From contig NZ_JALCZU010000005.1 in the NCBI RefSeq assembly GCF_023522835.1, forward strand, positions 186,001 through 250,000: a stretch of 64,000 nucleotides of DNA, in the 5' to 3' direction. The notes beneath the pieces were generated by a model. That model saw nothing but the letters and a program-made list of their open reading frames with translations. It was not told the DNA's origin and searched no databases. This document shows positions 48,867-56,747 of the stretch, one piece after another. The translations under genes and the position numbers were made by a program. The DNA comes from Oceanobacillus saliphilus (GTDB taxonomy: Bacteria; Bacillota; Bacilli; Bacillales; Amphibacillaceae). Numbering within the stretch: position 1 is the first letter of the stretch; each line of letters begins with the position of its first letter.

Positions 48867-49760
48867 TTGTTGAAACTAGGATCACATGTATCAATGAATG
48901 GAAAGAAAATGCTGCTTGGTTCCAGTGAGGAAGCTTTGTCATATGGGGCCAATACGTTTATGATTTATACCGGTGCGCCACAAAACACGAGAAGAAAACC
49001 AATAGAAGAACTGAATATAATAGCTGGTCGTGAACATATGGAACTGAATGGTATTTCAGATATAATCGTTCATGCCCCCTATATTATTAATATTGGAAAT
49101 TCAGTTAAACCGGAAACATTTGAATTAGGTGTGAATTTTTTACGAAATGAAATTGATCGTACGCAAGCAATAGGCGCGAGGCAGATTGTTCTTCACCCAG
49201 GATCACATGTTGGGGAAGGTGCAGAGGCAGGAATCAGAAAAATTATTGAAGGTTTAAATGAAGTGCTCGAGAAAGACAGCGACGTACAGATAGCTCTTGA
49301 AACAATGGCTGGTAAAGGATCGGAAGTCGGACGAAATTTTGAGGAATTAGCGAAAATTATTGATGGGGTTACACACAATGAAAATCTGTCTGTATGTATG
49401 GATACATGTCATATCCATGATGCAGGTTATGATATCGTTAACGATTTTGATGGCGTATTAAATGAATTTGATAAGCTTATTGGTGTGGATAGGATTAAAG
49501 TAATTCATGTCAATGACAGTAAAAATGAACGCGGAGCTCATAAAGATCGCCATGAGAACATTGGATTCGGCCATATTGGATTCAAAGCTCTACATTATGT
49601 TGTTCATCATCCGCAATTGCAGAATTCACCTAAAATATTGGAAACACCATACGTAGGAACGGATAAAAAAAACAAGAAGGCACCATATAAATTCGAAATC
49701 GATATGGTTAAAAATGGAACTTTTATCGAGAACCTGCAAGAACAGATTATCCAATCATAA
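48867..49760 (+). CDS. nfo: Endonuclease IV
   Basis: AP endonuclease of base-excision repair (YqfS), important in spores. The 297 residues form the TIM-barrel family with [66 protein letters not shown] and [18 protein letters not shown]-type zinc motifs. Start is TTG 48867 with AGGAGAGGTG upstream; TTG 48870 is an alternative. A convergent terminator follows. Confidence 0.97.
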   Translation: MLKLGSHVSMNGKKMLLGSSEEALSYGANTFMIYTGAPQNTRRKPIEELNIIAGREHMELNGISDIIVHAPYIINIGNSVKPETFELGVNFLRNEIDRTQAIGARQIVLHPGSHVGEGAEAGIRKIIEGLNEVLEKDSDVQIALETMAGKGSEVGRNFEELAKIIDGVTHNENLSVCMDTCHIHDAGYDIVNDFDGVLNEFDKLIGVDRIKVIHVNDSKNERGAHKDRHENIGFGHIGFKALHYVVHHPQLQNSPKILETPYVGTDKKNKKAPYKFEIDMVKNGTFIENLQEQIIQS

Positions 49761-49763
49761 TCT

Positions 49764-49799
49764 AAATGGGAATAACAAACAATGTTATTCCCATTTTTA
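49764..49799. terminator. Convergent terminator of nfo and yqfT
   Basis: A 13-bp stem AAATGGGAATAAC with its complement and a seven-base loop ends in T bases on the plus strand and in A/T sequence on the minus side. Confidence 0.85.
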
Positions 49800-50081
49800 A
49801 TGGAATAAATAACCCAATCCATAAGAATTTATGATTTCATCAAATAATTTTTGGGTTTGCAGCGCAGTTTCCTTATCCGTAATGGCTGCAAGTTGTTTCA
49901 ACATTTCGTGCCGTGTATTTGCATCAAATGGGTCTGGAGAATTTACCCGAAGATAGTCCGTTATTTCCCGTGCCTGCTTTTCTGTAATTTGAAATCCATA
50001 TTGCCTGCTGTACTGCAGCAATTCACTTGGCCTTAGGTTTTTAAGTTTATTTTTTACCATTTCTTTAATAAAGATAGACAT
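49797..50081 (-). CDS. yqfT: YqfT family protein (DUF2624)
   Basis: A 94-residue helical protein. LRPSELLQYSRQYGFQITEK and AREITDYLRVNSPDPFDANT are the family hallmark. Function is unknown. On the minus strand an AAAGGGGAA site precedes GTG 50084 and ATG 50081; the ATG is better spaced. It faces nfo, the B. subtilis arrangement. The yqfU-zur-yqfW genes that follow in B. subtilis are absent. Confidence 0.85.
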   Translation of the reverse strand: MSIFIKEMVKNKLKNLRPSELLQYSRQYGFQITEKQAREITDYLRVNSPDPFDANTRHEMLKQLAAITDKETALQTQKLFDEIINSYGLGYLFH

Positions 50082-50235
50082 CACTGATTCCCCTTTGTAA
50101 GTTACGTTTTATTATATGCAGCCTTATAAAAATAGTGTCGTGTTACTTCTGCATTCCAGAATATAACATCAGTAATCCACGAATCTTTCCATAAACTATA
50201 AACGCACCTCAATAATGAATAAGGAGGTCTTGAAT

Positions 50236-50616
50236 ATGGATGAATTCAGAAGAGAAAAAAATACGAATGCACAGGTTCCCCCACATCAGCATGGAGACCG
50301 TGCAACACATCAGGATTATATTGGTATAGAACCAGACAGCGCAAGAGATGAAGAATATGCGCAAGAGATGACTGCAGACGACTATGAGCCTAGAAAGCGT
50401 GAAAGAGACAATGGTGAGGTAACAACAATGTATGGCTGGATAGCCATTGCTGTTTCTGTTATATCTTTCTTCATGTGGCCAATCGTTCTTGGAGCAGCAG
50501 GAATAATTTTGGGATTTGTTTCCAGAAGCCGTGGAGCCGATATGTTGGGTAACATTGCAATAGCAGCTGGTGCAATTTCAATATTGATTTCACTCTTTAT
50601 ATTCCCATTTGTATAG
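50236..50616 (+). CDS. yqfX: DUF4190-like two-helix membrane protein (YqfX position)
   Basis: The 126-residue protein has a polar, acidic N-terminus of about 60 residues and two membrane helices (about 65-88 and 100-124) joined by GFVSRSRGADMLGNIAIAAG, a pattern of small DUF4190-type proteins. Its position matches B. subtilis YqfX; the symbol is therefore by synteny. AAGGAGG fits ATG 50236. Function unknown. Confidence 0.7.
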   Translation: MDEFRREKNTNAQVPPHQHGDRATHQDYIGIEPDSARDEEYAQEMTADDYEPRKRERDNGEVTTMYGWIAIAVSVISFFMWPIVLGAAGIILGFVSRSRGADMLGNIAIAAGAISILISLFIFPFV

Positions 50617-50626
50617 GTTCCAAATT

Positions 50627-50655
50627 AGAGGCTGAATTTATTCAGCCTCTTTTTA
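50627..50655 (+). terminator. Terminator between convergent genes
   Basis: AGAGGCTGAA/TTCAGCCTCT stem with a four-base loop and TTTTT after it. Confidence 0.88.
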
Positions 50656-50660
50656 TGCTA

Positions 50661-50993
50661 TTAATCAGAATGATAAACAGGAAAATAATAAAACGTATAT
50701 GGTTTCAATTCGTATGGATCAGTTGTAGGATTAAGTTGTGCAAAATGATCTAAAATTTTTTGCAGATCCATCTCATACAGATCTTCAGAATTTATTGATT
50801 CAGTAATGGACAGAACAGTATCGCCAGGAAGAATCTTTATATGTGCGATTGTGTATGCATCACTATGGTTTACAATTACCTCATTTGTCTTTTGTGGGTT
50901 AGAAGAAGTACGACTGAGGATAATATCTTGATAAAAAGTGAATAAGAGCAATATAATGAATATATAAAGTGATAGTTTTTTTATTGTATACAT
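50661..50993 (-). CDS. LysM-like membrane-anchored protein (possible YqfZ)
   Basis: The 110-residue protein has an N-terminal membrane anchor (about 6-25) and an outer region with HIKILPGDTVLSITESIN, which resembles the first half of a LysM repeat. AAAAGGAG is properly spaced for ATG 50993 on the minus strand; the frame opens further upstream. It resembles the LysM-containing YqfZ by position and layout. A cell-wall-binding role is inference. Confidence 0.65.
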   Translation of the reverse strand: MYTIKKLSLYIFIILLLFTFYQDIILSRTSSNPQKTNEVIVNHSDAYTIAHIKILPGDTVLSITESINSEDLYEMDLQKILDHFAQLNPTTDPYELKPYTFYYFPVYHSD

Positions 50994-51065
50994 ATGTTTT
51001 CTCCTTTTGGATGAAACCATTTACATGACGTGAACGTATTACTAAATAGTGAAGGAGGAAAATGG

Positions 51066-51692
51066 ATGGATATCTTTGAATTACAATGGATTGGTTTTGT
51101 TATTACCTTTCTTGGTACATTATTTTTAATCGGCGAAGTTCTTGTTAATATGAGGGGATTTTTTGGTTTGCTTGGTATTGGATTTATAACTGTATATTTT
51201 GCAGCCTATGTTCAAACAGGTTCTTTCTTACTTATGCTTATTATATATTTTGTGGGATTATTACTTATTATAATCGATGGGAAGGTTACGAATGATGGTA
51301 CCCTCGCAACCCTGGGTCTTGCAGCAATGCTCGCAGCGGTAGCTCTGGCGGCTCCTGACTTCACTTCAGGGTTATATTCAGTATTAGGGGTTCTAGTTGG
51401 TACCGGTGCTTCGTTTTTCTTTCTTAAAGTGTTTAAGAAACGAGATATATGGACGAAAATTACTCTAAAAGATCAATTGACAACAGAGGCAGGCTATAAT
51501 TCCATTAATAAAAATTATGAGAAATTAGTGGGGCAGGAAGGCATTACCCTAAATGATCTTCGGCCTGTAGGAACTGTTAAAATAAACAACAAGGATTATA
51601 GTGCCATATCAGATGGCCAATGGGTAGGGAAAGGGAGTAAAGTTAAGGTCGTCCAGGTGGACGGAACAAAAATATTGGTTGAAAAGATTTAA
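51066..51692 (+). CDS. Short NfeD-family membrane protein
   Basis: The 208-residue protein has about four membrane helices (10-130) with RGFFGLLGIGFITVYFAAYV and a C-terminal OB-fold domain with YEKLVGQEGITLNDLRPVGT and KGSKVKVVQVDGTKILVEKI. It lacks the ClpP-like protease domain of YqeZ, so it is of the short NfeD type that in other bacteria partners a flotillin or stomatin. No flotillin gene is next to it; floA at 26330 is the only one seen. Start ATG 51066 with GAAGGAGG upstream. Confidence 0.85.
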   Translation: MDIFELQWIGFVITFLGTLFLIGEVLVNMRGFFGLLGIGFITVYFAAYVQTGSFLLMLIIYFVGLLLIIIDGKVTNDGTLATLGLAAMLAAVALAAPDFTSGLYSVLGVLVGTGASFFFLKVFKKRDIWTKITLKDQLTTEAGYNSINKNYEKLVGQEGITLNDLRPVGTVKINNKDYSAISDGQWVGKGSKVKVVQVDGTKILVEKI

Positions 51693-51711
51693 TATATTAT
51701 ATAGAAAAAGG

Positions 51712-51741
51712 CAATTCACAGAAAGTGTGAATTGTTTTTTT
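51712..51741 (+). terminator. Terminator after the NfeD gene
   Basis: CAATTCACA/TGTGAATTG stem with a five-base loop, followed by seven T bases. Confidence 0.9.
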
Positions 51742-51815
51742 ATTTGCCCGAATAGTGATAATTTGAATGAAATATAACGTAGATGGGTAGTTAATAAATA
51801 GGGATTAAAATGCTT

Positions 51816-51875
51816 TGTAAATTTAATGTAAATTTTCGCGTAAATCCTTTACAAGTGGTTAACAAATCATTAATA
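51816..51875 (+). promoter_or_regulatory. Pho-box array upstream of the Na/Pi transporter
   Basis: Six PhoP-type half sites lie on an exact 11-base period in two groups. Reverse orientation: TGTAAA 51816, TGTAAA 51827, GCGTAA 51838. Forward: TTTACA 51848, TTAACA 51859, TTAATA 51870. The B. subtilis Pho box is TT(A/T/C)ACA repeated with about five-base spacers. A TAGGGT at 51881 could be the -10 of an activated promoter. Control by phosphate starvation is inferred. Confidence 0.65.
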
Positions 51876-51929
51876 ATGGGTAGGGTGTGAAAACGACACG
51901 ATTCAACATAACTGAAGGGCGGATTTATA

Positions 51930-53555
51930 ATGGAACTCGATATCCAACAATTGATTTTTGAATTTATTGGCGGTTTAGGTATTTTCCTGATTGGTATTAA
52001 ATTTATGGGAGATGGACTGCAGAAAATAGCAGGTGACCGATTAAGAGATATTTTGAATAAATTTACGAGTAACCCTTTTATGGGTGTCCTCGCAGGTATT
52101 GTCGTAACAATCTTACTTCAGACCAGTACAGGTACAACCGTTTTAACGATTGGGCTGGTTAATGCAGGATTTATGACATTCAGACAAGCAATTGGTGTTA
52201 TTATGGGGGCAAATATAGGTACTACGGTAACTGCATTTATCATTGGTATTGATATTGGTGCCTATGCACTTCCAATCATTGCTGTTGGTAGCTTCCTTAT
52301 TTTCTTCTTTAAACATCCAAAAGTAGGAAATATTGGACAGACAGTATTTGGTTTTGGGGCGCTGTTCCTTGGATTGGAATTGATGAGCAGTGGTATGTAT
52401 CCATTACGAAGTCTGGAAGCCTTTCACGAATTAACTGTAAGCATGAGTGCAAATCCAATATTGGGTGTCGTAATCGGTACTGTATTTACACTGATCGTTC
52501 AAAGTTCCAGTGCGACAATAGGAGTTCTTCAATCTTTATATGGTCAAGGTGCAATTGCTTTAGATGCAGCCCTTCCGGTATTATTTGGTGATAATATTGG
52601 TACGACCATCACGGCAGTGCTTGCATCATTAGGCGCTTCTGTAGCAGCAAAAAGAGCGGCCGCAACACATGTTGTTTTCAATGTGGTTGGAACGACAATC
52701 GTCCTATTATTCTTGGGGATATTTACACAATGGGTTGCTTTTCTACAAACTCAATTCGCTTTGAATGAAGAAATGACAATCGCCTTTGCACATGGTTCCT
52801 TTAATATCATGAACACAATCATACAGTTTCCATTTATAGGGGCACTTGCGTGGTTCGTCACAAAACTGATTCCTGGCGAAGATACAATTATTGAATATAA
52901 ACCGAAGCATTTAGACCCGATATTCATTCAACAATCATCTGCATTGGCATTGGATCAAGCAAAAGCAGAAATAATTCGCATGGGTGAATATGCACATAAA
53001 GGATTAGAAGCTTCTCATTTGTATGTGACGACAAAAAGTCCAAAGCACTCTGAAATGGCTCTCCAAATTGAAGGAGCAATAAATAATCTTGACCGTAAGA
53101 TTACAGACTATCTTATAGACATTTCATCCGGCTCCCTGTCTGAAGCTGAAAGTGCTAAACACACATCCTTAATGGATTCCGTGCGTGATATTGAACGCAT
53201 TGGAGATCATTTCGAAAATATCATTGAATTAACCGACTATAAAATCTCAAATAAAGTCGTGTTAACTGAAGGTGCAATGGAAGATCTCAACAATATGTTC
53301 GATTTGACACTTTTAACGGTAAAACAAGCCGTAGAATCGCTTGATAAAATGGAACGTGAAGCGGCATTAGAGGTAGTACAAAAAGAGGACCAAATCGATA
53401 AAATGGAGCGTCAATTCCGCAAGAAACATATCATTCGAATGAATGAAGGACTTTGCAGCGGTTCTGCCGGTATCGTTTTTGTCGATATTATCAGTAATCT
53501 CGAACGTATTGGAGATCATGCAGTTAACATTGCAGAGTCCGTACTCGGGGAATAA
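51930..53555 (+). CDS. Na/Pi-cotransporter family protein
   Basis: Sodium-dependent phosphate transporter of the NptA/PNaS family. The 541 residues contain two inverted membrane repeats with the signature glutamine-serine motifs LLQTSTGTTVLTIGLVNAG and LIVQSSSATIGVLQSLYG, about eight helices to residue 315, and a cytosolic PhoU-like helical domain (about 340-541) with two SVRDIERIGDHFENI and NLERIGDHAVNIAESV motifs. It stands alone downstream of a strong Pho-box array. This is not the pst system; phoU at 59046 also lies apart from any pst genes. Confidence 0.93.
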   Translation: MELDIQQLIFEFIGGLGIFLIGIKFMGDGLQKIAGDRLRDILNKFTSNPFMGVLAGIVVTILLQTSTGTTVLTIGLVNAGFMTFRQAIGVIMGANIGTTVTAFIIGIDIGAYALPIIAVGSFLIFFFKHPKVGNIGQTVFGFGALFLGLELMSSGMYPLRSLEAFHELTVSMSANPILGVVIGTVFTLIVQSSSATIGVLQSLYGQGAIALDAALPVLFGDNIGTTITAVLASLGASVAAKRAAATHVVFNVVGTTIVLLFLGIFTQWVAFLQTQFALNEEMTIAFAHGSFNIMNTIIQFPFIGALAWFVTKLIPGEDTIIEYKPKHLDPIFIQQSSALALDQAKAEIIRMGEYAHKGLEASHLYVTTKSPKHSEMALQIEGAINNLDRKITDYLIDISSGSLSEAESAKHTSLMDSVRDIERIGDHFENIIELTDYKISNKVVLTEGAMEDLNNMFDLTLLTVKQAVESLDKMEREAALEVVQKEDQIDKMERQFRKKHIIRMNEGLCSGSAGIVFVDIISNLERIGDHAVNIAESVLGE

Positions 53556-53566
53556 TCAGTGAACAA

Positions 53567-53720
53567 AAGCGCGGGGGCCTGATTACCCAAACAAAGAGGA
53601 AGTTCGGCGTTGCCACAGGATGTGATAATGCCGAACTGACCACTTCCTGTAGGCTAGTTGCTCAGGGTGGGAGTCCGCTTGCGCTTACGTTCTTTTCATT
53701 GAAGGTTGGACGGTTTTTTT
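53567..53720 (+). ncRNA. Candidate structured RNA (unidentified)
   Basis: The region after the transporter gene is GC-rich and highly foldable. AAGCGC (53567) pairs with GCGCTT (53681); CCTGA (53578) with TCAGG (53662); AGGA(AGT) (53597) with (ACT)TCCT (53642); AGTTCGGC (53601) with GCCGAACT (53630); and CACA (53614) with TGTG (53621) at the tip. A T run follows at 53714. No reading frame of note exists. The coding strand is uncertain; on the minus strand the tip loop reads AUCCU. It resembles no RNA I can name securely. Confidence 0.5.
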
Positions 53721-53751
53721 ACAATTATCTACAACTTTTTTAATTTATATC

Positions 53752-53780
53752 TTGAAATAAGAAATGGAGCATGCTATTAT
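53752..53780 (+). promoter_or_regulatory. Stable-RNA promoter P1 of the tRNA cluster
   Basis: TTGAAA (53752-53757) and TATTAT (53775-53780), 17 bases apart, have the form of Bacillus rRNA and tRNA promoters. Confidence 0.75.
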
Positions 53781-53841
53781 AAATATTGCGGTCTCCAAAA
53801 AACATTACATAAAAAGTTTTGCGAATGTGCAAAAAAAATGA

Positions 53842-53870
53842 TTGACAGATTAACTTGAACATGATAAATT
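53842..53870 (+). promoter_or_regulatory. Stable-RNA promoter P2 of the tRNA cluster
   Basis: TTGACA (53842-53847) and TAAATT (53865-53870) have a 17-base spacer. The start would lie about 60 bases before tRNA-Asn. Tandem spacing of about 90 bases to P1 mirrors rrn operons. Confidence 0.7.
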
Positions 53871-53936
53871 AAATAACGTTGTTATCAAATAAAATTCTGA
53901 TTTATTCGTCCATAACGATGTTTATCATATCATTAT

Positions 53937-54011
53937 TCCACAGTAGCTCAGTGGTAGAGCAATCGGCTGTTAACCGATCGGTCGTAGGTTCGAATCCTAC
54001 CTGTGGAGCCA
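53937..54011 (+). tRNA. tRNA-Asn (anticodon GTT)
   Basis: Cloverleaf with a seven-pair acceptor TCCACAG/CTGTGGA, anticodon GTT in CTGTTAAC, TTCGAAT T-loop and encoded CCA. First gene of the cluster. Confidence 0.96.
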
Positions 54012-54012
54012 T

Positions 54013-54089
54013 GGCGGTGTAGCTCAGCTGGCGAGAGCGTACGGTTCATACCCGTGAGGTCGGGGGTTCGATCCCCTCCGCCGCTACCA
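54013..54089 (+). tRNA. tRNA-Met, elongator (anticodon CAT)
   Basis: GGCGGTG acceptor, anticodon CAT in GTTCATAC, T-loop TTCGATC, encoded CCA. Sequence follows the Bacillus elongator tRNA-Met, not the initiator, which would start CGCGGGG. Confidence 0.93.
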
Positions 54090-54105
54090 ATTTAAATAAT
54101 AATAT

Positions 54106-54182
54106 GGCGATCGTGGTGAAGTGGTTAACACACCGGATTGTGGTTCCGGCATGCGTGGGTTCGATCCCCACCGGTCGCCCCA
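54106..54182 (+). tRNA. tRNA-His (anticodon GTG)
   Basis: Anticodon GTG in GATTGTGGTT. An extra 5' G (54106) faces the discriminator C, the G-1 identity element of tRNA-His. Encoded CCA. Confidence 0.95.
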
Positions 54183-54199
54183 TTTATTTAAAATGAAAA

Positions 54200-54276
54200 G
54201 GACCCTTAGCTCAGTTGGTTAGAGCTATCGGCTCATAACCGATCGGTCGCAGGTTCGAGTCCTGCAGGGTCCACCA
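54200..54276 (+). tRNA. tRNA-Ile2 (anticodon CAT, lysidine type)
   Basis: Anticodon CAT in GGCTCATAACC with GGACCCTTAGCTCAG at the 5' end, which resembles bacterial tRNA-Ile(CAU) rather than Met. The C34 would be changed to lysidine by TilS so it reads AUA. Encoded CCA. Alternative label is tRNA-Met; I favour Ile2. Confidence 0.82.
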
Positions 54277-54285
54277 TAAAAACTC

Positions 54286-54378
54286 GGAGGTATACCCAAG
54301 TCCGGCTGAAGGGATCGGTCTTGAAAACCGACAGGCGGGTCAAACCGCGCGGGGGTTCGAATCCCTCTACCTCCTCCA
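54286..54378 (+). tRNA. tRNA-Ser (anticodon TGA)
   Basis: Class II tRNA of 93 bases with a long variable arm, anticodon TGA in TCTTGAAAA, acceptor GGAGGTA/TACCTCC and encoded CCA. The discriminator base is T rather than the usual G of tRNA-Ser. Confidence 0.94.
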
Positions 54379-54467
54379 TTTTCATTGTATGGTTACCTGA
54401 GATGAGATAACAAACTCAGATTTCCAAACTTCAGCATATGATTGAACTAAAAAACAAAACTTAATAT

Positions 54468-54540
<73 letters not shown>

Positions 54541-54544
54541 CTTA

Positions 54545-54575
54545 AAAAAACAAGCAGATACTGCTTGTTTTTTTA
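54545..54575 (+). terminator. Terminator of the tRNA cluster
   Basis: AAAAAACAAGCAG pairs with its complement around ATA and ends in a T run. Confidence 0.9.
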
Positions 54576-54700
54576 ATACGATTTTTAAAACATTGGAAAA
54601 TATAAGCATAAAATTTGCAAGTATTATGAAGCTTTGATAACCTTTGATATAGAGGGTTTACAATCCTTTATATCATTTTATTTGAGGAGGAACTTTAATT

Positions 54701-55312
54701 ATGGCGAAATTTGAATTACCCGAATTACCTTATGCATATGATGCATTGGAACCAACAATCGACAAAGAAACGATGAACATCCACCATACGAAGCACCACA
54801 ACACGTATGTTACCAAATTAAATGATGCATTGGAAGGACAGGCTGGGCTTCAGGAAAAATCTATAGAAGAACTGATCAGCAACTTGGATGCCGTTCCGGA
54901 AAGTGCCCGTACTGCCGTTCGTAACAATGGTGGGGGACATGCTAACCACAGTCTATTCTGGAAAGTTTTATCACCAAATGGTGGTGGAGAACCAACTGGG
55001 GAATTAGCTGATAAAATCAATGAGAAATTCGGAAGCCTAGACAAGTTCAAAGAAGAGTTTGCAGCGGCTGCTACTGGACGTTTTGGCTCAGGATGGGCAT
55101 GGCTTGCACTTAACAATGGGGAGCTTGAAGTAACAAGTACTCCTAACCAGGATTCACCTTTAATGGATGGAAAAACGCCATTGTTAGGCCTTGATGTATG
55201 GGAGCATGCATATTACCTTAACTACCAAAATAAACGCCCGGATTATATCTCTGCATTTTGGAATGTTGTAAACTGGGAAGAAGTTGCTAAAAACTATACG
55301 GAAGCTAAATAA
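54701..55312 (+). CDS. sodA: Superoxide dismutase (Mn type)
   Basis: Converts superoxide to peroxide and oxygen in the cytosol. The 203 residues carry metal-binding His in [37 protein letters not shown], and [15 protein letters not shown]. The GGGHANH context favours manganese, though Fe or cambialistic use cannot be excluded. AGGAGGAAC precedes the ATG. Single-gene unit with its own terminator. Confidence 0.97.
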   Translation: MAKFELPELPYAYDALEPTIDKETMNIHHTKHHNTYVTKLNDALEGQAGLQEKSIEELISNLDAVPESARTAVRNNGGGHANHSLFWKVLSPNGGGEPTGELADKINEKFGSLDKFKEEFAAAATGRFGSGWAWLALNNGELEVTSTPNQDSPLMDGKTPLLGLDVWEHAYYLNYQNKRPDYISAFWNVVNWEEVAKNYTEAK

Positions 55313-55325
55313 ATAAAGATCTTTT

Positions 55326-55357
55326 AAACACACGGATAAATTCCGTGTGTTTTTTTG
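55326..55357 (+). terminator. Terminator after sodA
   Basis: AAACACACGGA/TCCGTGTGTTT stem with a five-base loop and T run. Confidence 0.92.
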
Positions 55358-55408
55358 TATAGATAGGACTCCTTCGCTCACACTAATAGAGATGCAAAGG
55401 AGTAGTAT

Positions 55409-56683
55409 ATGATGCAAAAAATAGTGAACTTTTTTCGTAGTAAAATGGATAGTAATCGGGATTTGCTAATTTTACTTTTGATCGGTGGATTATATTCAGC
55501 GGGGATATTTCTGTCAAATACATTTGTTAATATTTATTTGTGGAAACAATCCGGTGATTATATCACCATCGCAATATATAATTTAGCCATTGCGATATTT
55601 CAGACGATTACCTTTATTCTTGCCGGTCGATTAGCTAAGAAAGTCGACAGGATTATCGTCTTGAGACTAGGAGTGTTTTTTCTATCACTATTCTTTTTAA
55701 GTGTACTTATTATTGGAGACAATGCAGCGACTTTTAATTTTATGCTTGGCAGTCTGCTCGGAATCGGTTATGGATTCTACTGGCTGGCATTTAATGTATT
55801 AACTTTTGAAATAACAGAACCGGAAACAAGGGACTTTTTTAATGGATTTCTCGGTATATTGCAATCTTTGGGTGGGATGACAGGACCTTTGTTGGCTGGT
55901 ATTATTATTGCAAAAATGGCAGCAAATGTCGGTTACTCGGTTATTTTTGCGATATCATTCTTTTTATTTGCATGTGCAGTAGGGGCAAGTTTTCTGTTAA
56001 AACGACGAGGTGCTGAAGGATTATTTCACTTCAGAAGAATTCTGCAAGAAAGGCATCGTAACAGAAACTGGAAAAGAATTCTTCACGCACATGTGTTCCA
56101 GGGATTGCGGGAAGGAATATTCGCATTTGTAATTGCTATTTGGGTTTTTCTCGTAACAAAAAGTGAGCTTGCACTAGGAACATTCAATATGTTTCTTTCG
56201 GGACTATCCGTGATTTTCTATATGGTAGCTACAAAGTTCATTAAACCAAACATGAGAAAGAAGGCTATCCTGTTCGGTGCATTATTGTTGTATTTTTCCA
56301 TTTTCATTATTCTTTTTGAAATTAATTACTTTTTATTGATGATCTATGCGGTTGTCATCGGAATAGCTTATCCTGTTATAAATGTACCTTATGTATCCCT
56401 TACATTCGATGTAATCGGAAAAGCATGGAAAGCTGGAGATATGCGCGTGGAATACATTGTAGTTAGAGAACTGTATCTGAATTGCGGAAGAATCCTATCC
56501 ATCCTAATATTTCTTGCCGGAGTCTATTTTTTCGAAGCTGAGCGTATCATTCCAATTTTACTAGCTGTGATGGGTGCTGGACATATCTTTATTTATTTTT
56601 TTGTGCGAAATATATATTTAGGAAGTTCAAAAAAGAAAGAAGTTATGTTAAAAGAACAAATTACAGACGAAAAAAACCGATGA
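55409..56683 (+). CDS. yqgE: MFS transporter YqgE
   Basis: Major facilitator protein of 424 residues with about 12 membrane helices and the intracellular loop GRLAKKVDRIIVLRLG after helix 2. It matches YqgE by place between sodA and pbpA. Substrate is unknown. AAAGGAG precedes ATG 55409 and 55412. The next gene, pbpA, starts 64 bases later with no terminator between. Confidence 0.88.
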   Translation: MMQKIVNFFRSKMDSNRDLLILLLIGGLYSAGIFLSNTFVNIYLWKQSGDYITIAIYNLAIAIFQTITFILAGRLAKKVDRIIVLRLGVFFLSLFFLSVLIIGDNAATFNFMLGSLLGIGYGFYWLAFNVLTFEITEPETRDFFNGFLGILQSLGGMTGPLLAGIIIAKMAANVGYSVIFAISFFLFACAVGASFLLKRRGAEGLFHFRRILQERHRNRNWKRILHAHVFQGLREGIFAFVIAIWVFLVTKSELALGTFNMFLSGLSVIFYMVATKFIKPNMRKKAILFGALLLYFSIFIILFEINYFLLMIYAVVIGIAYPVINVPYVSLTFDVIGKAWKAGDMRVEYIVVRELYLNCGRILSILIFLAGVYFFEAERIIPILLAVMGAGHIFIYFFVRNIYLGSSKKKEVMLKEQITDEKNR

Positions 56684-56747
56684 ATATGGTAAAATCAATT
56701 ATGTGGTTCACATAATAGTAATTTGCCATCGTATTGGGGGAGAATAG

